Source: Pohlia nutans (Eukaryota; Streptophyta; Bryopsida; Bryales; Mniaceae). From it: a DNA stretch of 64,000 nucleotides. The position numbers were made by a program, and so were the translations under genes. Where the stretch lies: positions 27,366,253 to 27,430,252 of the forward strand of contig CM040087.1 in assembly GCA_022496805.1 (NCBI GenBank), given 5' to 3'. Shown here in pieces: positions 36,601-46,415 of this stretch. The notes beneath the pieces are model-generated. The model was not told the DNA's origin. It saw only the letters and a list, made by a program, of their open reading frames with translations, and did not search any database. The number at the start of each line of letters is the position of its first letter. Positions within the stretch are counted from its first letter, which is position 1.

Positions 36601-37332
36601 AGTCAAGCGTTTTTTGTCGTCAGATCCGAAGTTCACAGCATCTGCGAGGGTCAATTCCTGCTTCTTCCCAGCTTCATCTTTCTCGGTTGCAGTCTTCTTT
36701 GGACGCTTCGGCTTCATTGGTGACTTGCGCTTCTTGCTCGAAGTTGTAATATTTGCCGGCGGGTCCTCTCCAACAACAGCAGATTCGTTTTGGGCATCCA
36801 CCAGAAGCTCCCAAGAATTTTCTATACCCTCGACTGTTTCCTCCGGATCCTCGTAGATTTCAAACCCCCTCTCCGTCACAGATGTGCATAATGCTGAGTC
36901 CAATTTGTTTGCGTCTACAAGTAGTCCAAATAATCGGGTATCTGTGTCCTTCCCAAGTGGCAGTTCTTCGATAACTAAGAAAATATCGTGTCTACGATTG
37001 TGAGGCACATGTATTCCCAATACTTGGACACCTACTGTAGTACTCTTAGACTTCCCTCCTGCTGCAACCATTACTGGGATGATTTTCGCACGCTCGTCCG
37101 ACTTCTTTTGCCACATCAACCCCCACCCTTGAATATGAGGATCAGCTCTGAATGCACTTCTAACGGGGGTCTCATCATCCAACTCAAAGTTCTCATCTCG
37201 CAACCACACATCGACATACCGGGATAGCCGTCTAGGTTGAAGATCAGGAGGTGCCTCCGAATACTTTGGATGCCTGCGTGGAACACTCAGGGTCATTAGC
37301 ATAAGCGACTTACATATTCTGAAGTCCGCCAT
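33681..37332 (-). CDS. ParB/DGQHR-like large protein, three exons, one in-frame TAG
   Basis: Exon 1 (35956-37332) starts MADFRICKSLMLMTLSVPRR, has a basic linker (SSKKRKSPMKPKRPKKTATE) and a block MVYRGLVQDRVDRIAMQVEI...THYYIIGGQHTVAAHKQVL, which resembles the ParB/sulfiredoxin-like or DGQHR motif (Y-I-I-x-G-Q-H-x-x-A-A). A TAG at 36127-36129 interrupts an otherwise open frame that continues SNFQKLLYLSRVLNQDVAGK. Exon 2 (34297-35679) and exon 3 (33681-34130) join in phase 0 through GT-AG introns (35680-35955 and 34131-34296), which hold three and two palindromes. Exon 3 ends in an acidic run (SDSDSDREEEEEDEDEDEGD) and a basic patch (AKKRKRVDS). About 1,070 codons. The family link is by motif only; a DNA-binding role is inference. 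Confidence 0.55.
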
Positions 37333-39430
37333 TCCAATTCACTCTCACCCTAGAGAACCCACGCATATGGAATGAATATAAGTCTGGCTAGAATTTAAGA
37401 ATAATTATCCGGCGACCCCCCCATGCATAAGGATTATGTATACATTGCTTTTAGTTCACTAATGCGCACTACACATCGGGCGACCGCCCCATGCGTATTG
37501 AGCAAAATGCAAGACTCTATAACGAAGGCAAATAGTACTCTAGTCGTTATTGTGAACCTCCATTCCAATTCACTCTCAGCCTAATGAATCCTACAAACTC
37601 TTTCCAAAGCCAATGGCAGATGGTATCAGATCCATAAATGCATCGGGCGGTCCCCCCATGCATAAATTCTGAATATCTATATTAACATGGGTCTGGCAAG
37701 AATTCTAGAAAAAATATCGGGCGACCCTCCCATGCATAAAGATTAAACATCTATTGGATTAAGTTCACACTTGCGTACTTTACATCGGGCGACAGCCCCA
37801 TGCGCGTAGAGCTGAATGCTAGACTCATCAATGAAGGAAAATAGTATTCTGGACGTTATTGTAAACCGCCATAACAATTCAGCTTCAGCTTAATGAATGC
37901 TAGCAACTCTTACCAAAACCAGTCGCTCATAGTATCAGATCCATAATTGCGTCGGGCGATCCCCCGATGGTCACTGTGAGAATTTGCTATGAAGGAAAAC
38001 TATTTCAAGCAATTATAAGCATTTTACATCGGGCGACACCCCCATCGTGAATGACTGATTTCCTACTGTTCTGTGTTTAATAGGATCATCTCATTCACCA
38101 TGGGGGGGTCGCCCCATCCTTTACAACCATTGGGGGTCTACCCGTCATGTCATCGGGGGATCGCCACATTCTCTCATGCAGAGTGCATATATTCTGCATT
38201 GTAGGGATTGAAATATAGCTCTGGCTAGAATTGAAAATTTAGTATCGGGCGACCCCCCGATGCATAATGACTGAATATCTATTGATTCTAGTTCAGTCAT
38301 GCGCACTTCACATCGGGCGACCGCCCCATGAAGATTGAGCTAAATGCTAGATTCTACATCGGTCTCTACCATCGGGATTTGTCTACCCCAAACCCTAAAC
38401 CGAAACCCTAAAAAACCCTAAACCCTAAACCCTAAACCCTGAAACCCTTATGCTAGCAGTTTTCGCGAATGAACTGTACGGATCGGTGGATCTCCCGGTG
38501 TACTCTAACCTCTACTTCACAGTGTTTGAGCATCAGAATAGGAGCGCAGATTTGCAACTTACTGCATTTCTGGAGGATCCTCTCTGTCGGTGGATTCTTC
38601 GACTACTAGCTTTTGCCGCTGCTCAAACACCGTTTTGATTTTGTCAGGGCTGCTCCTCGTTATCCGAGCGGTGCTCTTTGTTCGCGCCAGACTTGAAACC
38701 TGGAAGTTGCTGACGTGCTCACTTCATAATCTATATATGAATCCTGCGTGCACACGACAATTCTCTCACTCAGTCCTGACATATGTGGACGTCCTAACTC
38801 GTATAATCCACTTCGAATGAATAACAGTGAAATGTAAAAACTAATACTTAACTAACAATTGAGATTGCAAAGCAACAATGACCGCAAAATCACCAAACAT
38901 TATAGACAGCGTTTTAGCACTTCCACTTTGAAATTCGAAAGACCTGCAATTCGAAAGACCTCAACACTAAACCTACGTCTTCTGGCCATTGCTAACTCAA
39001 TAATGATCGGCATTGCGCATTCAACGGAATCTTAATGACAGAAATTAGGTTTGATGCGTGTGTGAGAGGTAAGAAGCGTGCATGAGAGAGCGCGTGCGTG
39101 AGAGAAGAATCCAAACCCAAGAAGAAACCACAGATCAGAATTCCAAACCCTAGAACTACAGACTTACCTTCTGGGGTGCAAAACAGAGCCTTCAACAGCA
39201 GCAGCAGCAAGCGACCATCACCAACAGCAGCGCGACTTCAACCGCAACCAATAGCAACTGAAATTCAAGCGCTAAACAAGCTAATCAAACCCTAATCAAG
39301 CTCCCGCAGCAAAAGCTCTGAAGGCACAAGTTTTGAGGAAACTGGAGGAGGATGGTGAGAGTGAGGGAGCGCGGGAAAGGCTATACGTACGCCGCCCCTC
39401 GTCACCAGCCCCTCTCGATCACATGAGTTC
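37333..39430 (-). promoter_or_regulatory. 5' leader of the left unit: CTG-rich exon, palindrome-filled intron
   Basis: On the minus strand a leader with GCTGCTG/GTTG repeats (39190-39270) ends CACCCCAGAAG at a strong donor (GTAAGTCTG, near 39167). A proposed intron ending GTTCTCTAG, a few bases before the ATGGCG start at 37332, contains the left palindrome cluster and a telomeric-type (CCCTAAA)n stretch. The same plan recurs in mirror image at 45.2-46.4 kb. Exon use is inferred from sequence signals. Confidence 0.5.
38388..38448. repeat. Interstitial telomere-type repeat (CCCTAAA)n
   Basis: About seven partly degenerate CCCTAAA units in a row. Confidence 0.9.
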
Positions 39431-39450
39431 GAAATTCAATCATTTAAAGT

Positions 39451-39540
39451 AATTAACTAAAGCTACTTATCAGGTAATTAAGCTACTTATGAGGTAATTA
39501 AGCTACTTATGAGGTAATTTAGCTACTTATGAGGGAAGTG
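39451..39540. repeat. 20-bp tandem repeat, four copies
   Basis: The unit AGCTACTTATGAGGTAATTA is repeated about four times just beyond the 5' leader of the left unit. Confidence 0.85.
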
Positions 39541-41276
39541 GTAGACCAAAAGTCTATGACTTCAAGTTAGTTAGAACACCAAAATACTAGTCTAGTTAGT
39601 CTGTACATAAGGTGCTTCCCAACTGAATAAGAAATACGCATATGAGGCATTGATATTATTTAGTATTATTATTTTTTAGAGGTAGGCAAGAAGAAATAGA
39701 TTCCAACACAAGTTCAAACATAATTTTTTAATGAAGAATGAATTAGTTACAAATTTTCGAAGTTGAAGTATGACGCATCCCATTCACGTCATATAGGTAC
39801 ACCTCTTTCTGTCTAAAGGAGAATGTATTGCACACACTAAAGATGCTTGAACCAACAACAACAAACCCATAACCACACTTACATATACTAAAACCAACAA
39901 GAGACATCCCATTACCAACTATAACTCATGCTACAACCAACACTAGTCCAGCATTGATTGCGGATAATGCCCCTAGCTGTTGACATTAGGAGCCAGTTGG
40001 GAATGAGGTAACCACCTTATTCTTAGAATGTAAACAGACGATACACCGACTATAAGTGTGGCTTGGTGGGTTAAGGATATACGATTGTTTATCGAACAAG
40101 ATGTCATGGTTGGGTGGCAAATCACATAATAAACATTGTTTACCTAAAGTCTAGAACTTATTAATATAATGATGATAAATGTTGTAAATGTTTAAAATAT
40201 CATCTAACTATATTGAAATTATTGTCATACCTCTCTAATATTGATGACAATTTATGGAATATTATAGATCATAAAATCATGTGATAGTTCAAGTATGCAA
40301 ATATATAAATAATACCTTGGGTTCCTTAATATGCTTGGACCACCCAGAATTCCACATGTCAATTCCACATACATGTTTGACTCATTAGATTTCTGCCCTC
40401 ATTAAATAAATCTACTTTACTAAATGAATCCAGAGTGTTAGAGTACTGTAGAGTAGCGCCGCAGGTATGGTGAGCGAGCTGCTCAAACAGGGTCAGTGTC
40501 CCGTTCTGACTTCGTTGAACCCGGTCCGATTATCTTGATCGTGGCCGTCCATCACAACGAAGGGCTCAGATTGCACGAGCCCTTGCTCGAACTCGAGAGG
40601 GGTCAGTCGCTAGGTACGCCGCCATCTTTTTCATCATTTGCACATGTCAAATCACCGCCATGTCAACTTCAGTCGGCCTCGAAGCCGCCAGAATCCACCA
40701 CTGAGGTGCGGCCACGTGGAGGCCCTCAAGTCACCTTTTCGTTTATAATTTTCCAAATTAAACGTATTAAATAATTACGGTAGTACATACGTATTTACTA
40801 TTCACGTATTTACTATTAACTTATTTACTACAAACCATGGTAAATTAACCTAGTAAAAACGTAACCTAAAACTATTATTTAGTAAGTTCGACAAATTGAA
40901 TTATTTTACTTATCACAAAATTAACGCATGGCTCGGTGATAGGTGACGGTCTAAACCGCTATCTATCTCGATAATAAGTTTGCATCCCACTACTTTGTAC
41001 CGTCACCGTGTACACCTCATGGTACTTTAAAATATTTTCTACACATTTTAAAATTCAAATATCGCTCTCAAGTTTCTGATTCAAGTAGCACGTGTTGCCA
41101 ATTATTGAGAGTTTTAGAAAAAATAGACAATTGCATAAAACTGAGTCTTAAGGTTGAATAAAATATAGTCTTATAAAATGTTACAACTTGAAATTAGTTT
41201 TTAAAATGTATACATTTAGATATTAGATTTTTGAGGCAGTATTAATTTAGTTACTTAGTAGGTCTATCGGTCTATC
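39541..41276. other. AT-rich core of the palindrome region, left part
   Basis: No palindromes and no supported gene. 40440-40740 is GC-richer with an open frame on the plus strand (40496-40774), but I see no domain in it. Confidence 0.5.
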
Positions 41277-41510
41277 GACTAACACTCCTTAACAATCATG
41301 AAAGACTTCATTGAATAATCATGGTTCTAGAATGTTCATTATTAATATCTACAACAACAAAGTTGTGTTTAACAAAGTTGTGTTTTCAAGTTTTGGATGG
41401 CAAATGTTCATAAATGTTCATTATTAATATCTACAACAACAAAGTTGTGTTTAACAAAGTTATGTTTAACAAAGTTGTGTTTTCAAGTTTTGGATGGCAA
41501 ATTTAAGCAA
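41277..41510. repeat. Short direct duplication, about 85-100 bp
   Basis: GTTCATTATTAATATCTACA, ACAACAAAGTTGTGTTTAAC and TTTTCAAGTTTTGGATGGCA occur twice in the same order. Confidence 0.8.
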
Positions 41511-41977
41511 AACTGAGAAGTTCGCTTGACATCATCCAAAGGTTCAAGCTATTTGCAACTTGTGGTACTTGAAGCTGCATCATCGAGCTTTGAATCCAAA
41601 AGAGTCCTTCTCTACGTGAGTAACACTTTCCTCTTTCAGAGTTTGATTGTTATGGCAATTTCCAATGATTCCTCTCACTCAATGTATTCTTCATTATAGT
41701 TTATTTATTTCTAAGAGATGTCTTGATGCTATACATGAATGATGAGTATCTGTCATGATATACATGAACGATGAGTTGCATGAATCATGACGGGTCCGGG
41801 TCTGATATGGGTTCCAAAAAGGACTGTCTCACTAAAACACTGTCACATTATAATTCACTTAATGTGTGCTAGAAATTACACATTTTCAATTCACATGAAT
41901 TCAATATTAGATTCATGAGAAAGTTGTAATACTCCATCCAAAATAGTATTGAGCAAGAAAAATTGAACAATTTATAC

Positions 41978-42067
41978 ATTCCGGATTGTTCCTTTAGTTA
42001 GTTTTCATTGTCTCAAATCCGGAACTGTCTTAATTCCGAATTTGAGACAAAAGGAACAATCCGGAAT
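41978..42067. repeat. 90-bp near-perfect hairpin
   Basis: ATTCCGGATTGTTCCTTT pairs with AAAGGAACAATCCGGAAT, and TGTCTCAAATCCGGAA pairs with TTCCGAATTTGAGACA. A bulge of about 13 nt and a loop of about 8 nt remain. It may be a tiny MITE nested in the larger element or a source of small RNA. Confidence 0.85.
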
Positions 42068-42250
42068 ATCAATTTATAGTGAAGTAGTTCATATACAAGA
42101 AATTTAGCTAAAACAACGTTTTAGTCATATCTATGTTTAATTTTAACTCTTAATTTGATATTTTACTATATTTCCTTATTTATGAGAACTCTCAAAATTG
42201 TCTAATATTTTTAAACAATCCAAAAAGACTATGATTTCACCATATCTTTA

Positions 42251-42540
42251 TGCATGATTTATCTATTTCTGGAATGACCCTACTACAGAATTCACAAAGT
42301 CCAGAAATCAGCGAAAATTTCCAATAGAAGATCCAGAAGGATTTTGGCCAATAGAGGACCCTAAACCGATAGATCACCGCATACTTTCCGCCTACGGAGG
42401 ATCCTCCAATGTGTTCTATTATGTTCCATATATAGTGTTCAACACATACAATGCTCTTTGCATAGTAAGTAAACTTTGTCTTCTCCAGAATTAGACAGTC
42501 CATATTTGAGCCCTTTTTCCAGAACTAGATAAATCATGCA
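42251..42540. mobile_element. MITE, family 1 copy 2 (290 bp)
   Basis: Same ends (TGCATGATTTATCTA and TAGATAAATCATGCA) and interior as 3375-3621, with about 45 additional bases near 42360-42405. It is inserted in the element 41793-42861. No target duplication is evident. Confidence 0.85.
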
Positions 42541-42865
42541 TCAATTTGTCTTAAAACTATATGATATGCTTAAATATAAACTTAATAAAGTGCATGATTA
42601 TTTGTTCTAATTAGTAAAAAACCTTAAATACACAGTCCTTTCGCTACTATAATGTGAGCAGGTGCTAGTCATGATAAATTAGGAAAAAATTCAATTTTTG
42701 ATTTTAACCTACATAGCACATGATTATTGTGTACCAACATGCCATCTATAATACCATGTAATTTTTGTAATTTTCCAATAATTTATTCATTACTAAATGG
42801 ACATTCCTCTAATTAAACTCCGGACAGTCCGGGAAGGGGTACCTTGATCAGACCCGGACCTTGAC

Positions 42866-44090
42866 ATAAATTATTGATGATGATTGCACAATTATGTATG
42901 AATCTAGGGGCAATAATTGGGTCCACAAGTTGCAGATAGTTTGAACCTTTGGATGTTGTTGTTGCTTTTAAGCAAACTTGTCACTATTGCTTAAAGTTGT
43001 CATGCAAAAATTAAAAACACAATTCTGTTATAAGTTGACTGTAGATATGATGAACATTCAATTAAAACGGCATTGGAAGTATGTAGTCAGAAGTTGTTTC
43101 ACGAAAAATTGGATATAAGTAGACTATATAAGAATGATGAGTATCTGTCATGATAATTTTACATGAGTGATGAGTTTCATGAATCATGACATAAATTATG
43201 GATGATGATTGCACAATTATCTATGAATCTAGGGGCAATAATTGAGTCCACAAGTTGCAAATAGCTTGGACCATTGAATGATGTTGTTGCTTTTAAGCAA
43301 ACTTGTCAGTATAGCTTAAATTTGCCATGCAAAAATTGAAAACACAACTTTCTTGTAAGATGACTGTAGATATAATGAACATTCTTACTAGAATCATTCA
43401 CTAAATAAATGAAGTCTTTCATGTCATGGAGTGAATATTAATTATTGTGGAATTCATATATATTAATTGTGGAATATTCAATTTATAATCGTGAAATATT
43501 TCATTTATGTCATCATTCATATCAAAGTATCGTATTAATTGTGGAATATTCCATTTATGTTCAGTAAAGCAAATATTCCATTTATTAATTAAATATTATG
43601 GAATCAACTAAAGCGAATATTCCATTTATAATTGTGAAATAATACCCCATTTATAATTATGAAATATTTTTAGCAGCGAAAATTCATACATATTAATTGT
43701 GGATTATTCCATTTATGTCATGATTCAATTTTAATTAGAAGTTGTTTCACGAAAAATTGGATATAAGTAGACTATATAAGAATGATGAGTATCTGTCATG
43801 ATAATTTTACATGAGTGATGAGTTTCATGAATCATGACATAAATTATGGATGATGATTGCACAATTATCTATGAATCTAGGGGCAATAATTGAGTCGACA
43901 AGTTGCAAATAGCTTGGACCATTGAATGATGTTATGTTCAGTAAAGCAAATATTCCATTTATTAATTAAATATTATGGAATCAACTAAAGCGAATATTCC
44001 ATTTATAATTGTGAAATATTTTTAGTCGCGAAAATTCATACATATTAATTGTGGAATATTCCATTTATGTCATGATTGAATTTAGAAAAT
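42866..44090. repeat. Local segmental duplications (three overlapping copies)
   Basis: A block containing GATGATTGCACAATTAT, GAATCTAGGGGCAATAATTG and CAAGTTGCA occurs at about 42875, 43200 and 43848. A longer block from GAAGTTGTTTCACGAAAAAT to GATGTT (about 195 bp, nearly identical) is at 43088-43282 and 43738-43932. A TTCAGTAAAGCAAATATTCC block repeats at about 43560 and 43937. Confidence 0.85.
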
Positions 44091-44394
44091 AATAATTTAT
44101 CAAATATGATACTCATAATTGATATATATATATCATGATTGACAATCATGTCGAATGATCCCCAAATAACAAATCATCATAATTTGCGTAAGCTAAGAAA
44201 TATCAATCACGTCCTTCTTGGAAGCCTCATTGCAATGCAAAGCACCTCAAGCTATCAAATTCATCCTTATGCTTCCTTAGAGAAATTTGTAGCGATTTGC
44301 ATGTAACCAAAGGAAATTCAAGCAATTCGCATGTTCCTTCGCAGTGTCATGTTGTAAGTTCTTAGATTAATTTTCAAAGGTCCTAACTTCTCCT

Positions 44395-44513
44395 AAACCC
44401 GAAACCCGAAACCCTAAACCCTAAACCCTAAACCCTAAACCCTAAACCCTAAACCCTAAACCCCAAACCCTAAATCCTAAACCCTAAACCCTGAACCCTG
44501 AACCCTAAATTCC
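44395..44513. repeat. Interstitial telomere-type repeat (CCCTAAA)n, longest in the window
   Basis: About sixteen CCCTAAA or near-CCCTAAA units, including several perfect ones in a row, about 700 bp upstream of the TATA box at 45199. Confidence 0.92.
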
Positions 44514-45198
44514 ACTTCAAATACCCCAAATTGTCTTAGGTTCATACAGTTCATAACATACCCCAAATGGTCATACAGTTCATAACGTAGTACCAAAGCA
44601 GGTTGGACCTAAAATAATTCTTAAAATTAAAAAACTTAAAAATTAATACATTCTGAGGACAGAAAAACAAAAGCGGATAAATTAGTTTTTGAAATATTTT
44701 GCTATTTCTAAGCTATTTAAGGTCATTTTTACTCATTTTTTTGCGATTAAGGTCATTTTTACTCTTTTTTACTCAGTTTTTTGCGAGAAACCTCCATATT
44801 GAGAAAATCAGGTTTTGAAAGGTGAACATAATTTTACCAAAATCAAGAAATTTTCGTTCGGCAGGTCGCGAACCTCAGGAAATTTAGTACTCTCAGACAT
44901 AATCAAGTATTAGAAAAGGCATACAATGCACTTTACAGAATGTCCCTCGGTCCATTTCAGAATTACCCTCCGTTTCTGAATTATCCTTGCAAAGGAGACT
45001 ACTACCTAGGTGCAATGACTATGAGGCTGGAGTTGAACTATGAGCCATGGTACTAGTTCTCGTACATGACACTCATGAACTAAACCGAAGTGCGTTTGAC
45101 GGCGACTCCCATGTCTAGTAAATATGCTTATTTAATTTATCTCCCAATGTCCTAGCCATTAGATACGGCCCCCTCCTTTTTTTAAAAGCGGAAATGAG

Positions 45199-45206
45199 TA
45201 TAAAAA
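45199..45206 (+). promoter_or_regulatory. TATA box of the right unit
   Basis: TATAAAAA, followed after about 10 bp by the pyrimidine-rich ACTCTCTCCC, a plant-like core promoter arrangement. Transcription would start near 45.23 kb. Confidence 0.5.
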
Positions 45207-45224
45207 TCACACTCTCTCCCGCTA

Positions 45225-46415
45225 AAATTCTCATCACTTCTTCAAAACTTCAGGTTGTCTTCTTGATTCACTTCACTTTCTGAGTCAAGTATCCAGTGAT
45301 AGTCGCTCATCCAATTTCGTTCCGTTGCCACCATCGTCGTTTGTTGTTGTTGCTGCTGTTGGTAGAGTTGCAGCTGTTGCTGCTGCTACTGCTGCTGTTG
45401 CTGTTGTTCCTGCTGTTGCTGCTGAGTTTGGAAGCGTTCACCCCACATTCTGATATAACGAGGTAAGAGTCACTCTCTGAATCGCATTACATCAGCTACA
45501 TATTCTTGACTTAGTGAAATGTGAATTGTTTCAACCGCACCGCTGAAGAAATGTGATAGCTGTTTACCGTAGCATGTATCGGGCAATTCATGAGTACCAT
45601 TGTCTTCACTGACATGTAAAAACAATCAGGTTAATAATTATGCAGTTTCAGTATGGCAGAAATTTATGGAGCAGTAGTATAGCAAGAATTTTTCCAGCTC
45701 CAGGATTCATAGCAGAATTGTCAACCTTGAGCGCTAGTAAAACTCCAACACTGTTCAAGTAATTGTAGCCCTATATATCCAACAGCTTGGATTATTATGA
45801 TAGGTTTCATGGAATCATAATACATCCTCATATATTTAGAAATAGTAGTCTCTGAACCATTCAATCAACATTGAATTGTGTCGTTCGTCCAAGCGGTAGT
45901 ATGAATCAAGAGTTTGCGATGTCAAAATTATAGAGCTGTGATGACGTCGACATGTACGGATGCCATCCCGAGATCATATCATCAGGGGATCGCACGATGA
46001 TAACTCTCAGACTAGGAATACTTGTAGTAGTGATACATCGGGCGATCCCCCGATTCACCAAGTAATGGTGGTATTGTTTCCGTACTAAGACATCGGGCGA
46101 CCGCCCCATACACTATGTGCAGGAAGTGTAGCACGACCAGCCTGAACATCGGGCGACCCCCCGATGCAAGTCAGTTATTGAGGCAGCTGCAGAACAGGAC
46201 GTCAGGCAGGAGACCATTATCGGGCGATCCCCCCATACACCGTAGCACTACGTGTTCAAGACCTGCATCGGTTACGTAGCAGCATCGGGAGATCCCCCCG
46301 TCCTGCATACGACTACTTGTTGCACACAAGCGTCGGGCGATCCCCCGATACTACTCCACGCCGCAGGTAGGAGATCACTATTGGGCGATCCCCCGATAAC
46401 TTCTGACGCCGAGGC
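45225..46415 (+). promoter_or_regulatory. 5' leader of the right unit: CTG-rich exon, palindrome-filled intron
   Basis: A leader rich in GTTGCTGCTG repeats (45335-45430) followed by TTCACCCCACATTC ends at a strong donor (ACGAG, then GTAAGAGTC, near 45462). The following stretch holds eight palindromes (45981-46399) and ends just before ATGGCC at 46416. The arrangement mirrors the left unit. Exon use is inferred. Confidence 0.5.

Larger units (their letters stand above)
28261..38329. repeat. Dispersed palindromes, left set (about 29 copies)
   Basis: Clear copies start near 28261, 28659, 29408, 30132, 30520, 30618, 31728, 32338, 32472, 32612, 32755, 33022, 34153, 34197, 35722, 35773, 35890, 37407, 37474, 37642, 37715, 37784, 37951, 38028, 38099, 38153, 38244 and 38310. 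The core is GGG[CG]GATC[CG]CCC, with GACC as a common centre variant. The left half is usually ATCGGG, while the right half is often CCCCAT rather than CCCGAT. The densest cluster (37.4-38.33 kb, spaced 55-170 bp) lies in the proposed first intron of the ParB-like gene. Confidence 0.9.
41793..42861. mobile_element. Non-autonomous element (1,069 bp) with imperfect TIRs and a related empty site
   Basis: The left end GGTCCGGGTCTGAT and right end ATCAGACCCGGACC are inverted repeats, with further matches inward (GGACTGTC / GGACAGTCC). TGAC flanks both sides (41789-41792 and 42862-42865). The flanks joined without the insert match two paralogous sites nearby (about 43175 and 43830: CATGAATCATGACATAAATT), which are natural empty sites. 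The 290-bp MITE at 42251-42540 is nested inside. No coding capacity. Confidence 0.82.

Noticed and set aside
40496..40774. GC-richer open frame of 92 codons
   Set aside because: No domain, splice signal or related copy supports it as a gene.
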